From the NCBI RefSeq assembly GCF_000518605.1, contig NZ_KI912458.1:186001-250000 (forward strand): a DNA stretch of 64,000 nucleotides, read 5' to 3'. Within the stretch, counting starts at the first letter, position 1. Each line of letters opens with the position of its first letter. The DNA is from Shewanella fidelis ATCC BAA-318 (GTDB lineage Bacteria > Pseudomonadota > Gammaproteobacteria > Enterobacterales > Shewanellaceae). Below are positions 9,159 to 17,890 of the stretch, in pieces. The notes beneath the pieces are model-generated. The model saw only the letters and a program-made list of their open reading frames with translations, searched no databases and was not told the DNA's origin. A program made the translations under genes and the position numbers.

Positions 9159-9482
9159 TTGATCAACTTACTGGTGTTTTGCGCAATTGTGGTTTTCTAT
9201 TTCTGGTCAAAGGAAAGTGAGATCTCACCAGTAGAAGCTATGTTTGCTCTGGGGTTTTACGCTATTTATATTGTGGTTTACCTGTTTGTGCCACCTTTTG
9301 CGAATGCCAGTTCGAGCCAGATGGGTTTACTGTATGGTTTGGTTCCCGCTGTATCGGTATCTGCCGTTTTATTTCCTCATTTTAATCAGCAATCGCCCGA
9401 AATTGTCACTCGTTGCTTGGGCTGGATAGGGCTGGCATTGGTATTTGCCATCTTATTGTGTTTTAAAATATTTGTTTGGTAA
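9159..9482 (+). CDS. hypothetical membrane protein, four helices
   Basis: A 107-residue, very hydrophobic protein with about four membrane segments, starting MINLLVFCAIVVFYFW and ending in CFKIFVW. The TTG start follows AGGTGG at close spacing. An internal ATG at 9240 is possible but would remove the first helix. No family recognised. It sits between the other small membrane protein and ompW. Confidence 0.6.
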   Translation: MINLLVFCAIVVFYFWSKESEISPVEAMFALGFYAIYIVVYLFVPPFANASSSQMGLLYGLVPAVSVSAVLFPHFNQQSPEIVTRCLGWIGLALVFAILLCFKIFVW

Positions 9483-9705
9483 CTTACGCTTATCGTTTCA
9501 ATGCCGTTTCAAGGCTTTTCAACTTAGCTTCATCTTCACTTCTTGGTTATTAAACTCTCGCTGAACAGCTAAATATCAATTGCTATTACATTCTGGACGT
9601 TGCTCTTTTGTTAATTGCATTGTTGTCACACTTTGCTCGTTTAGTGATCAAGGTGTGCGGGCGTCACATAATTTAAAGCTGCAATAGCGATATACGTTCT
9701 ATTTT

Positions 9706-9721
9706 TGTGATCGAGATCGGT
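9706..9721. promoter_or_regulatory. candidate CRP site upstream of ompW
   Basis: TGTGATCGAGATCGGT matches the CRP palindrome TGTGATCTAGATCACA at 12 of 16 positions, with a perfect left half. It lies 36 bases before the FNR-type box centre to centre, an arrangement compatible with joint control of ompW. Confidence 0.5.
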
Positions 9722-9756
9722 TAACTGTATATCAAATTGGGTATCTGGGTTTGGAA

Positions 9757-9770
9757 TTGATTTAGATCAA
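9757..9770. promoter_or_regulatory. FNR/EtrA box upstream of ompW
   Basis: TTGATTTAGATCAA is an exact match to the FNR-family consensus TTGAT-N4-ATCAA. The ompW start is about 94 bases downstream. ompW is an FNR-controlled gene in E. coli, so activation under oxygen limitation by the Shewanella FNR homologue EtrA is likely. Confidence 0.8.
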
Positions 9771-9863
9771 CTTTTGTTAAAAGTGGATCTGGCAGGATTT
9801 GCGCAAATGTAAGGAAATTGAAAATAAAGACAGCGCTAATTGTTGTATTAATGGAGTAGTATG

Positions 9864-10511
9864 ATGAACAAAAAAATCGTTTCTAGCATGATCGCCACCG
9901 CCCTTCTCACAACCGGTTTCACTTCTTCAGTATTAGCTCACCAAGCGGGCGATATTATCGTTCGCGCTGGTGCAGTAGTTGTTGCACCAAATGAGTCTAG
10001 CCCAGTTGTTGCTGATATCGCTGAATTTGGAGTCAACGACAACACACAGCTAGGTTTAAATTTTGGTTATATGATCACTGATAACATCGGTATTGAGTTA
10101 TTAGCGGCAACACCTTTTAGTCACGATGTTTCATTAGGTTCACTAGGTAAGATTGCAGAAACTAAGCACCTACCACCAACATTAGTTGCTCAGTATTACT
10201 TTGGCGATGCTAATTCAAAACTTCGCCCATACATTGGTGCGGGTGTTAACTTCACTAACTTTTTCGACAATGAATTCACCGCAGAAGCAAAAGAGCTAGG
10301 TTTATCAGAGCTAAGCATGTCTAATTCATGGGGCGTTGCGGCTCAGGTTGGTCTAGATTATCAAATTAATGATAGCTGGTTAGTTAACGCTTCTGTTTGG
10401 TACGCGCAGATCAGCACTGACGTTAAGTTTAATTTAGGTGATGCGCCGCAGAAGGTTGAAACCGATATCGACCCATGGGTTTATATGGTGAGTGTGGGTT
10501 ACACATTCTAA
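9864..10511 (+). CDS. ompW: outer membrane protein OmpW
   Basis: An eight-stranded outer membrane barrel of the OmpW family, thought to pass small hydrophobic molecules. A cleavable signal peptide ends near SVLAHQAGD. The mature part shows the family marks GDIIVRAGAVVVAPNES, LNFGYMITDNIGIELLAATPF, YIGAGVNFTNFF and a C-terminal aromatic strand ending in F. Two ATGs are in tandem (9861 and 9864); the second is better spaced from GGAG. The gene is monocistronic, with its own CRP/FNR-type sites and a strong terminator. Confidence 0.93.
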   Translation: MNKKIVSSMIATALLTTGFTSSVLAHQAGDIIVRAGAVVVAPNESSPVVADIAEFGVNDNTQLGLNFGYMITDNIGIELLAATPFSHDVSLGSLGKIAETKHLPPTLVAQYYFGDANSKLRPYIGAGVNFTNFFDNEFTAEAKELGLSELSMSNSWGVAAQVGLDYQINDSWLVNASVWYAQISTDVKFNLGDAPQKVETDIDPWVYMVSVGYTF

Positions 10512-10542
10512 GCCTATTTTAATTGGACAAATCCCACCCATG

Positions 10543-10568
10543 AAAAAGGAGCCGTTTGGCTCCTTTTT
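10543..10568. terminator. bidirectional terminator between ompW and the SDR gene
   Basis: AAAAAGGAGCC, loop GTTT, GGCTCCTTTTT: an 11-base perfect stem with A and T tracts on both sides. It serves ompW and probably the convergent SDR gene. Confidence 0.92.
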
Positions 10569-10593
10569 ACTTATAAACTATATAGACTTAGCG

Positions 10594-11367
10594 TTATTTA
10601 GATGCTTTCTTAGCGGCACGTTCTGCTTTTTTCTGCTCTTTGGTTTTCCAATGCCGAGTATTGTAAACAAACTCAGGAAGCCCTTTAGTTAGCCATGCAA
10701 CTAAACGCCAACGCTTAGTTACATAGGCTTTGCGCTTTCCAGCCTTCATTGCCTTGATGACTTGGCTTGCGACAACATTAGGTGGCGAGAGCCATAAACG
10801 ATTTTGCTGCATAGCCGCTTTATCTAACATACCTAACTGGATATCAGTGATGGTGATTGGCAATTTCAAGCGCTGGGCATGCATGCTCAAACCTTCTAGG
10901 TAGTTTTGGGCATAGGCTTTTGAGGCATGGTAGGCAACACTTGGGCCACCACGCAGACCAGCAATAGAGTTTATTGCTGCGAGTTGGCCATAACCTTGCT
11001 CACGAAATAGCCTAAAGGCCGTATTGCAAATTACCGAGAAGCCTTGCACATTAACTGTGATGATATCTTGTTCAGGTTGCCAAGGCAGTTCAGGATCATA
11101 ATGGGTAAGGCCGGTATTGACCAAAACGAGATGGGCACCACCTAAAGATTGCCAAACGGCATTTAGGCTGGCTATCACAGCTTGCGGGTCGTCAATTTGC
11201 AGTGGAAAAACCTGTGCCTTAGTTGGCAATGATTGACTAAACTCGGTAAGCGATTGTGGATCTTGTGCTAATAGGGCCAGTTCAACGCCGTCTTCTGCAA
11301 GTTGTTTTGCAATTTCACGGCTAAGTAATGAGCTAGCGCCCACAATTATTGCAGTTGCTTGTGTCAT
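10594..11367 (-). CDS. SDR-family oxidoreductase
   Basis: A 257-residue short-chain dehydrogenase. The nucleotide-binding glycine motif is near the N terminus (IIVGASSLLSREIA) and the catalytic motif is YHASK with an upstream Ser in INSIAG. The NAG motif is replaced by VLVNTGLT. The C terminus is basic (KTKEQKKAERAAKKASK), and W and L rich just before, as in SDRs acting near membrane lipids. Substrate cannot be inferred. Monocistronic, convergent with ompW. Confidence 0.85.
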   Translation of the reverse strand: MTQATAIIVGASSLLSREIAKQLAEDGVELALLAQDPQSLTEFSQSLPTKAQVFPLQIDDPQAVIASLNAVWQSLGGAHLVLVNTGLTHYDPELPWQPEQDIITVNVQGFSVICNTAFRLFREQGYGQLAAINSIAGLRGGPSVAYHASKAYAQNYLEGLSMHAQRLKLPITITDIQLGMLDKAAMQQNRLWLSPPNVVASQVIKAMKAGKRKAYVTKRWRLVAWLTKGLPEFVYNTRHWKTKEQKKAERAAKKASK

Positions 11368-11603
11368 ATGGGTATTCGACTTCGAATAGGTAACTTATCA
11401 TAGAAAGATATGTGTATTAGAACAAGATTAATTGTCGTTTGCTGTGACACGGATTGTGAGAATGGATGATGCGCGTCCATAACCACGTAAGTTAAACCGG
11501 TTTACGTATATTTATCTGATTGTTGTAACTCAACATAGTGGTCAAATAACTTGTTATTCACTATTTGATCGTTAACTAATATAAAATTCAAGTTCGGACA
11601 TAT

Positions 11604-11619
11604 AGACTTCTAGAAGTCT
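11604..11619. promoter_or_regulatory. MetJ-type operator (two abutting met boxes)
   Basis: AGACTTCTAGAAGTCT is a perfect 16-base palindrome made of two 8-base units, each one mismatch from the met box AGACGTCT. It lies 24 bases before the lipoprotein gene and about 500 before metA. That position fits repression of a lipoprotein-metA transcript by MetJ with S-adenosylmethionine. Confidence 0.75.
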
Positions 11620-11643
11620 TGATGTATTATTAGGAGCATAAAA

Positions 11644-12045
11644 ATGAAACAGTGGTTTAAACCTTTCTTATCTTTAGCGGTTGTAGCAGGCATTTTAACG
11701 GGTTGTGCAACACCTAATGCAGTGGTGGAGATCCATGGTGAGGTTTGGTACAAGGAGCGCATGATGCTACCTGAAGATGCAGTTATTACTGTTCAAGTTC
11801 AGGATGTTTCTTTAGCTGATGCACCTGCCGAAGTTATTGCAGAGTTTGAACGTAACGATGTCAGTACACCAGTACCGTTTCAGTTTTTAATTAATAGAGA
11901 TCAATTTGAACCAGGGCATACCTACAACATAGGTGCGCGCATTACTTATAACGGCGAATTGATGTTTATTAATACCCAAGCTTACCGAATTGATTTGGAC
12001 TCCATTGAGCCTATGTCAGTTCTAGTGCAGAAGGTGGCGCGTTAA
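11644..12045 (+). CDS. YbaY/YscW-family lipoprotein
   Basis: A 133-residue lipoprotein with lipobox ILTGC (Cys21). The mature domain (VVEIHGEVWYKERMMLPEDA, then ITVQVQDVSLADAP) matches the YbaY/YscW fold, proteins of unclear role anchored in the envelope. TTAGGAGCATAAAA before the ATG gives a good ribosome binding site. It lies directly after the MetJ-type operator and 74 bases before metA with no terminator between, so it may be co-transcribed with metA. A functional link to methionine is not evident. Confidence 0.85.
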   Translation: MKQWFKPFLSLAVVAGILTGCATPNAVVEIHGEVWYKERMMLPEDAVITVQVQDVSLADAPAEVIAEFERNDVSTPVPFQFLINRDQFEPGHTYNIGARITYNGELMFINTQAYRIDLDSIEPMSVLVQKVAR

Positions 12046-12074
12046 CTAAGAGCTAAACTTTAGCAACTCTCGGT

Positions 12075-12116
12075 GCGTCTCTTTCTGGTTGGTCACTCAA
12101 ATTAGTAAAGAGGCGC
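12075..12116 (+). promoter_or_regulatory. hairpin sequestering the metA ribosome binding site
   Basis: GCGTCTCTTT (12075-12084) pairs with AAAGAGGCGC (12107-12116) over ten positions with one G-U pair and a 22-base loop. The right arm contains GAGG, the metA ribosome binding site. No T tract follows, so this is not a terminator; it may limit metA translation. Confidence 0.5.
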
Positions 12117-12119
12117 GAT

Positions 12120-13058
12120 ATGCCGGTTAAAATTCCTGACAATCTTCCAGCGGCTGGGATCTTAGAGTCTGAGAACATCTTTGTGATGTCAGAAACTCGA
12201 GCTGCAAATCAAGATATTCGTCCGATGAAGGTATTAATACTGAATTTAATGCCAAATAAGATTGAAACCGAAACCCAGCTTCTGCGCCTTTTAGGTAACA
12301 CTCCTTTGCAAGTTGATGTCGACTTACTGCGCATCCACGATAAAGCATCCAAACATGTCTCGATTGATCATATGAACAACTTTTATCGTGATTTTGAGCA
12401 AGTGCGCCACAAAAACTACGATGGTTTAATTATTACTGGTGCGCCACTAGGCCAAGTTGAATTTGAAGATGTGTCTTATTGGGACCATATTCGCGAGATT
12501 ATTGATTGGTCGCAGCAACACGTCACTTCTGTACTGTTTTTATGTTGGGCGGCGCATGCAGCGCTATTTCATCTGTACGGGTTAAATCGCAAGTTACTTA
12601 CAACTAAACGTTCTGGGGTGTTTACTCATAAACGAACAACTAAGCACTACCCATTATTGCGAGGGTTTGATGATGAGTTTTTCGCGCCGCATTCACGCTT
12701 TGCAGAAATGGATGTAGCCTTATTGAAAGCGCATCCTGAGCTAGAGGTTCTTACGGAATCTGAGACAGCTGGCGCTTACATGGTGCTGAGTACAAATAAT
12801 CGTAACTTGTTTGTGATGGGGCATCCTGAATATCAAAAGTCGACGTTAAAAGATGAATATTTACGTGATTTAGCCCAAGGGCTTAAGCCTGAGATCCCTG
12901 AAAATTACTTTAGTGATAATGACCCTGAAAAGTCACCAATTGCTCGATGGCACAGTCATGGCAGCCTATTAGTCAGTAACTGGTTAAATTATTATGTCTA
13001 TCAGTTAACACCTTACAACCTTGATGACATGAGCGCTATTACGCCATGGGAGTCATAA
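12120..13058 (+). CDS. metA: homoserine O-succinyltransferase MetA
   Basis: The first committed enzyme of methionine synthesis, which acylates homoserine. 312 residues, the usual length. Motifs: [17 protein letters not shown] near residue 50, the nucleophile Cys in [15 protein letters not shown] near 142, and the His/Glu pair in VMGHPEYQ near 235. The genus pattern suggests succinyl-CoA, although some MetA proteins use acetyl-CoA and this cannot be settled by eye. GAGG precedes the ATG within a hairpin. Control by the MetJ-type site upstream of the lipoprotein gene is likely. Confidence 0.95.
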   Translation: MPVKIPDNLPAAGILESENIFVMSETRAANQDIRPMKVLILNLMPNKIETETQLLRLLGNTPLQVDVDLLRIHDKASKHVSIDHMNNFYRDFEQVRHKNYDGLIITGAPLGQVEFEDVSYWDHIREIIDWSQQHVTSVLFLCWAAHAALFHLYGLNRKLLTTKRSGVFTHKRTTKHYPLLRGFDDEFFAPHSRFAEMDVALLKAHPELEVLTESETAGAYMVLSTNNRNLFVMGHPEYQKSTLKDEYLRDLAQGLKPEIPENYFSDNDPEKSPIARWHSHGSLLVSNWLNYYVYQLTPYNLDDMSAITPWES

Positions 13059-13085
13059 GCTTGTGAGACGCTACCATGTTAAATA

Positions 13086-13118
13086 AATGCCAATAATGAA
13101 CTTTTAATTATTGGCATT
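13086..13118. terminator. terminator between metA and the fimbrial operon
   Basis: AATGCCAATAAT and ATTATTGGCATT form a perfect 12-base stem with a 9-base loop. On the minus strand a T-rich tail follows. It separates the convergent metA and fimbrial genes. Confidence 0.8.
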
Positions 13119-13134
13119 GAGTAATAAATAGGCT

Positions 13135-14034
13135 TTATTTAGCAAATAGGTTAATGGTAATAATGTCTTCATATAAGCCCGCTCGAGCAAAAGGCATAGG
13201 TGAGTTTTCGAAGTATATTGCCATTTTCTGCCCATCTAAAAGACGGTTACTGATACTGAACTCTGCTTCATTGATTAAGCTTACCTGTTGACCAAGAAAC
13301 AATACCTGATATGGAACTTTGTTTTGTTTATTTTTTAGGTTAACTAAGCTGCCTTTATTTGATGACGACATTGATATATCAACATAACTATTACTTTCGA
13401 TAAAAAGCGGGAGCTCTTTACGGTTTTTTTGAGTTAAATTACCCAAGTCAATTCTAATCGAGGTACCAGTTGGAGGAAGCCAACTGTCGTTTGTATTGCT
13501 TATTTTGGCGCGAACATACGGAGCGACTTGATAATTAAAAGAATAGTTGTTTGTCGCTATGACACTATTAGCATCACTTTTGAGTTCGATATCCAATATG
13601 CCTCGATATGCACCTGGATAAAAGGTGCCTCCATGAGGAATGTATGCCCATAAGTTTATTTTCCGCTGCCCTAAAACCGGTAGGATATAATCGCTTCTAC
13701 CGGTTTGTGTTAGTGGCTGGCGTAACTTATTTTTGAGTTCATATCGATGTTGTGACGTGCTCCCTTTGAGCAATGGCTCTCCTCCCGTTGGTTGTCTAAT
13801 CACAATCTCTTTTGCGCAAGCAGATAATTGCCTGTCGAGATAAATATTACCTGGGATCCATATGCCTTTTTGGCCCTTGCTTTCTGCTATTGCTGACTGA
13901 GTTTTTAACTCAACCTGCCAAACACCGTTACATGAGTCTCGCTCTTTTTGAGACTGTGAATAAGCAAGGCTAGTAAAGCTAAGGTAAGATATCGCCAGCA
14001 TTAAGATCGTATTATTGAAGCTACATACTTTCAT
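13135..14034 (-). CDS. fimbrial tip/minor subunit (spore-coat-U-like)
   Basis: A 299-residue secreted protein with a signal peptide ending near SLAYSQ. Two halves look like spore coat U / archaic fimbrial subunit domains: the first ends in HGGTFYPGAYRGILDIEL, the second in ARAGLYEDIITINLF, the donor-strand-like pattern of these folds. Last gene of the operon, overlapping the usher gene by 14 bases. In this class the distal gene usually encodes the tip adhesin, so that role is inferred. Confidence 0.7.
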   Translation of the reverse strand: MKVCSFNNTILMLAISYLSFTSLAYSQSQKERDSCNGVWQVELKTQSAIAESKGQKGIWIPGNIYLDRQLSACAKEIVIRQPTGGEPLLKGSTSQHRYELKNKLRQPLTQTGRSDYILPVLGQRKINLWAYIPHGGTFYPGAYRGILDIELKSDANSVIATNNYSFNYQVAPYVRAKISNTNDSWLPPTGTSIRIDLGNLTQKNRKELPLFIESNSYVDISMSSSNKGSLVNLKNKQNKVPYQVLFLGQQVSLINEAEFSISNRLLDGQKMAIYFENSPMPFARAGLYEDIITINLFAK

Positions 14035-16465
14035 TACAGTTCTCCTTAATACATGAGATATAGAGCGTACCCAGATCGATTAAGTGGCTATTGTTCTGGG
14101 TAATCGTAAGTGTCTTGGATTTATATTTTTGACTCGAAATTTTAATCTCATACTCACCTGGTTCGATGCCTTGAATATAAAAACGGCCAGACTTATTGGT
14201 AAAAAACGCTAACGTGAAATCCTTACTAGTAATAGTGCCTTGCAAATAGCTAATAGGTTCACCATTACTTGTTTGTAACACGCCTTTTGCAGTGTATGAG
14301 CGATTGGAGCCAATCATAAAAACGTGGCCAGTAGCTGCGCCGGGAGATATTGTCAGTCGACTTTCTCCCCAGTCATATCCGATAGGGGCATTAGGTACAT
14401 TTAAATCAATTGTGTTCGTAATATAAGCTACATCGAGTGGCAATAATGCGCCTATATTCGATGTGCCAGAGGCTTCATATTGCTGGTTTTGATCGACACC
14501 TAAAAGAATCTCCTGCTCTGACAGTGATGGATGGAGTTTAGAAATAACAAAAGGCCCTTCTTTCGATCGTCCCCAGCCTATATGTCCATCAACTATGCCT
14601 ATTGCGGTGTTGCCTCTTATTGATGCTGTGTAACTTGCTTCGTTATTGGTTTTGCTATTGTTATTTCGTTCAACTTCGAGCTCAACTCTAAGGCGATTTG
14701 CAGTGTAATCAAATTGAGCGTTCTGGCTATCTCGTCCATCTTCATATTCTAGTTGTGCTCGATAGCCAAGACTGCCGACTCGGTCATTATTGGTTTTACT
14801 TGCCTCAAGGCGAGCGTATTGGTTAGCGCTATTGTAGTTAGCGGCAAGGTTTAGCCTGTTTTGAGTATTTGAGCGCCGCCAGTCAATAGTGAAAAAGTAC
14901 TCTACTTCGTCATTGTCATCGTTGTAAGCCGCGGCATCGTTATAGGTGACCCCTGAGCCTAGAGTCCAATCACCTGAACGCCAATTAATGGTCATTGAGA
15001 GGTTACTTTGGGCTGTATCGTGAGTGTCTTTGTAATAGGAGCCCGATATTGTTGTGTCCCATGCATTATTTATTACCCAGACATAGTTGGCTAAATAGCG
15101 CTCATAGGAGGTGGGTAAAACTTCAATATCCCAAGGTGATGAAGTAAATGAGTCTGCAAAATCGGCACTTACTCTGAGATTGGGAGTGTTATTAGAGTTG
15201 CCGGCAACAGTGCTTTCAAATGTAAATGACACGACACTACCAACACCAGTGTCATCTAAATTACTTAATGAAACACGGCTGGATAGGTTGCCCCAAGAAG
15301 TTCCGAGAGTGGCTGTTGCTCCAAGTATTTGTCCATATTGTGCTATCGCGCCATTCACACCAAGAGTTAGCCATGACGATACACCATATTCAGCAAAACC
15401 CATTACGGTCCACGTATCTAAATAATCTACGCCATTTTCGGCATAGATAGATGGGGCTCCAGCGCTTAACCCAAAATTGAGCATATCTTCATTTAACAGC
15501 TTGCTATTATAAAATTGACTGAATACAAAACGTTCAGATTTTCCAGAAAGATAGGTAACATCGACGATGATGTCATTGGCTCCGTTGGTCATTGGAAGGT
15601 TGTTAAGATTAAAACGGCCGGCTTCTTGTCTACCACTGAAAATTAGCTGACCATTGACCGTTATTTCAACTTCAGCGCTTTCTTTAAGAATTAATTCTTG
15701 ATTGTTATTAGGCCCAATAACACGATCGGGTTGCAGTTCTGCATAATTACTTGATACAGAAAGTCCCCCCATACTGATCCCTGACAAATGACCAGCGACA
15801 TTAGTACCAGAGCCAACATCCCCTATCGAGAGTCTGAAGGGCATATTAGGTTTATCGTAAAAAGCGACCCATTCTCCACGTAAGAAGTTGTTCGTTTCAT
15901 CTGTGACTTCTATATGGTTTGCTAACGAGAGGTTCACTCCAGTTGCACCGCCAAAGTTCATTTGAGCTAACCAATCAATGCTCGAAAAATGGCTATTGTC
16001 CCTTGCTTCCCAATTTTGAGAGTGGTTAAAATTGATACTGTTGAGCCAGCTGAAAGAACCACTTTTTGAGGGAATAAATGAGCTAAATGGATCACTGAAG
16101 TCTACGTCATATAAACCAAAAGCTTCGGGCTTAACGCTAAGGTCTAAAGATAAAGTCGATGGATTAAAAGTGATATCTAACCCTTTTTGGGCTAATGCTT
16201 TAAGGGAGATCATTCCGTTGCTATCTTGGCTTGCCGCTAAAATACTCTGCCAAACTTCATCGGTGATCTTTGGGCCAAGTAAAGATTTTAGTGAGTGGTA
16301 TGAAACTGAATCAACAACAGTTCCATCTAAGTTGACTGCTATATCACCAAGAACTCTTCCATCAATTTCTAGCGGCAATGACAAGCTCATTGCTTGGGTA
16401 GGTAAGGGCAGTAGCAATGTCAGCAGTAAACTGATCCATAAGGGTAAAGCTGGAATACTCGTCAC
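14021..16465 (-). CDS. outer membrane fimbrial usher
   Basis: An 814-residue usher that would form the outer membrane pore for fimbrial assembly. A signal peptide ends near LPTQAMS. The central region is a long barrel rich in alternating aromatic strands, with plug/middle-domain features such as VTVNGQLIFSG-like strands and FNLNNLPMTNGANDIIVDV. The C-terminal domain contains GRFYIQGIEPGEYEIKIS, a carboxypeptidase-regulatory-like fold found in ushers. Its start overlaps the chaperone stop (ATGA). Length is normal. Confidence 0.88.
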   Translation of the reverse strand: MTSIPALPLWISLLLTLLLPLPTQAMSLSLPLEIDGRVLGDIAVNLDGTVVDSVSYHSLKSLLGPKITDEVWQSILAASQDSNGMISLKALAQKGLDITFNPSTLSLDLSVKPEAFGLYDVDFSDPFSSFIPSKSGSFSWLNSINFNHSQNWEARDNSHFSSIDWLAQMNFGGATGVNLSLANHIEVTDETNNFLRGEWVAFYDKPNMPFRLSIGDVGSGTNVAGHLSGISMGGLSVSSNYAELQPDRVIGPNNNQELILKESAEVEITVNGQLIFSGRQEAGRFNLNNLPMTNGANDIIVDVTYLSGKSERFVFSQFYNSKLLNEDMLNFGLSAGAPSIYAENGVDYLDTWTVMGFAEYGVSSWLTLGVNGAIAQYGQILGATATLGTSWGNLSSRVSLSNLDDTGVGSVVSFTFESTVAGNSNNTPNLRVSADFADSFTSSPWDIEVLPTSYERYLANYVWVINNAWDTTISGSYYKDTHDTAQSNLSMTINWRSGDWTLGSGVTYNDAAAYNDDNDEVEYFFTIDWRRSNTQNRLNLAANYNSANQYARLEASKTNNDRVGSLGYRAQLEYEDGRDSQNAQFDYTANRLRVELEVERNNNSKTNNEASYTASIRGNTAIGIVDGHIGWGRSKEGPFVISKLHPSLSEQEILLGVDQNQQYEASGTSNIGALLPLDVAYITNTIDLNVPNAPIGYDWGESRLTISPGAATGHVFMIGSNRSYTAKGVLQTSNGEPISYLQGTITSKDFTLAFFTNKSGRFYIQGIEPGEYEIKISSQKYKSKTLTITQNNSHLIDLGTLYISCIKENCNESM

Positions 16466-17154
16466 CAGATTTCCTTTATTTCCACCTTTACTTGTCTATC
16501 TTGTGGCGATAGCAAAGTGTTCATAGCTATACTTATCGACTCACCTGGGACTAGATATTGTTGACTTAGTAGATGTTGAATATCCTGCCATTTCCAGTGG
16601 TAAGTCTGATGTTCACTTGTAACCGTAAAAGATAGCTGCGGTATAATCACCACTCCATTACCATCGTTAGCAAGTTCCATAGCAACTGGTACTTTATTTT
16701 TGTAAGTGATATTCGCTGACATTAAATTGGTGACATTGTCCGGAGATACAAAGGCTAATGCACCGATTTGGAACAACATCTTGATGCTGCTTTGAGCGAC
16801 ATCGTCTTTGATTGGGAGTTGGCTAAATATCACTCTATATGATTGAGAACGAGAAACATCGTCGCCAATGTACTTAACCTTAATCATTTGCGTACTACTC
16901 GGTGGAACAAGTACTTGAGGTGGAAAAATAAAAAAATCCTCGGTATCAATCAATTTCTCTGTATTGCTATCTGATACCTGTCTTTGCTTAACAAAGACCT
17001 CTAATGGCAATGGTTGATTTGTTGTATTGTTTATTTGAAACGATTGCTCAGTTTTGCTGCCTTGAGCGGAGAAAAAGCTCACCATAGGAAATAGTTCAAA
17101 AGCTTGAACCAATGGGGATAACAACGAAATAAATAGAAATATGAATGCTCGCAT
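16462..17154 (-). CDS. periplasmic fimbrial chaperone (PapD-like)
   Basis: A 230-residue periplasmic chaperone with two immunoglobulin-like domains. The signal peptide ends near LVQAFELFPM. FSAQGSKTEQSFQINNTTNQPLPLEVFV gives the usual first-domain strands (shown here only to identify the region, residues 28-55), and FPPQVLVPPSSTQMIKVKY is the conserved strand near residue 80 of pilus chaperones. It follows the pilin gene after a stable hairpin and is coupled to the usher gene. Confidence 0.85.
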   Translation of the reverse strand: MRAFIFLFISLLSPLVQAFELFPMVSFFSAQGSKTEQSFQINNTTNQPLPLEVFVKQRQVSDSNTEKLIDTEDFFIFPPQVLVPPSSTQMIKVKYIGDDVSRSQSYRVIFSQLPIKDDVAQSSIKMLFQIGALAFVSPDNVTNLMSANITYKNKVPVAMELANDGNGVVIIPQLSFTVTSEHQTYHWKWQDIQHLLSQQYLVPGESISIAMNTLLSPQDRQVKVEIKEIW

Positions 17155-17165
17155 AAGTCCTCAAA

Positions 17166-17183
17166 CGGGGCCATAAGGCCCCG
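17166..17183 (-). promoter_or_regulatory. intercistronic hairpin between pilin and chaperone genes
   Basis: CGGGGCC, loop of four, GGCCCCG: a seven-pair GC stem just after the pilin stop and before the chaperone start on the minus strand. There is no real T tract. It probably protects pilin mRNA or attenuates the downstream genes, giving excess pilin. Confidence 0.65.
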
Positions 17184-17206
17184 GAATGATTGAACACCTT
17201 GGTTAT

Positions 17207-17734
17207 TTATCTTGGATAAAGTGCAACATACATTGATGTTTTGTATTCGCCGGCCTTTTCCCAACCGTTAATAACAGGCTTAATCGTCAGCGTATTGTTC
17301 GCACTTAAATAACCTTCAGTGCTGTTGCTGACGTCCATCCCCACCTCAATGGCATGGCTATTACTTGCATTGTTTTCTGAATCAATTGTTCCTGAAGTTC
17401 CATTAAATGAGACTTCAAGGGGAATAACATCGACACCGTTGCTATTTTTAAACGCTTGTGCGCCAACAACTAATGTACCTTTGGCATTATCGTTATTGCA
17501 CCATGCTTGGAACTTAAACTCACTCGCGGCTTCATAGGGAGTTTTTACATCTAACTCAATGGATTGATCTTGCGTTGAATACATGTAGCAACGCTGCGGG
17601 ATCTCTCCAGTTAAGTTGACATTAAATTGACTTGCGCCATCTGGATGTTCATCAGGGTTGCTAGACCAGTTATTTGCTGCTGCACCAGCTGAAAAAAGCA
17701 AAGCAACCACAACACTACTGATTAACGTTTTCAT
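17207..17734 (-). CDS. major fimbrial subunit
   Basis: A 175-residue secreted subunit; the signal peptide ends near SAGAAANNW. The mature part has two cysteines (IPQRCYMYS and FQAWCNND) and ends in a beta-rich domain with EYKTSMYVALYPR, the terminal strand pattern of donor-strand-exchange pilins. I start at the ATG at 17734, six bases after AAGGTG; a GTG nine bases earlier is part of that ribosome binding site. First gene of the operon, followed by a hairpin, as expected for the abundant subunit. Confidence 0.75.
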   Translation of the reverse strand: MKTLISSVVVALLFSAGAAANNWSSNPDEHPDGASQFNVNLTGEIPQRCYMYSTQDQSIELDVKTPYEAASEFKFQAWCNNDNAKGTLVVGAQAFKNSNGVDVIPLEVSFNGTSGTIDSENNASNSHAIEVGMDVSNSTEGYLSANNTLTIKPVINGWEKAGEYKTSMYVALYPR

Positions 17735-17890
17735 TTTATTCACCTTAGAGGTTTGGCTTGGACAATTTGAGTGTATCTATAAAGAGGTATGGTTTGTTAT
17801 CGTCCATAGGGATGGTTAGGTGCTATAAAAAGAACTAATTTGGAACTAGTTTAAGGGAGAAGAAAAGTTGATTGAAAGATTGTTTAGTGG

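Larger units (their letters stand above)
9483..9860. other. ompW upstream region
   Basis: About 380 bases without a gene. The distal half shows nothing I can name. The proximal half carries a CRP-like site at 9706-9721 and a consensus FNR-type box at 9757-9770, both upstream of ompW. Confidence 0.6.
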
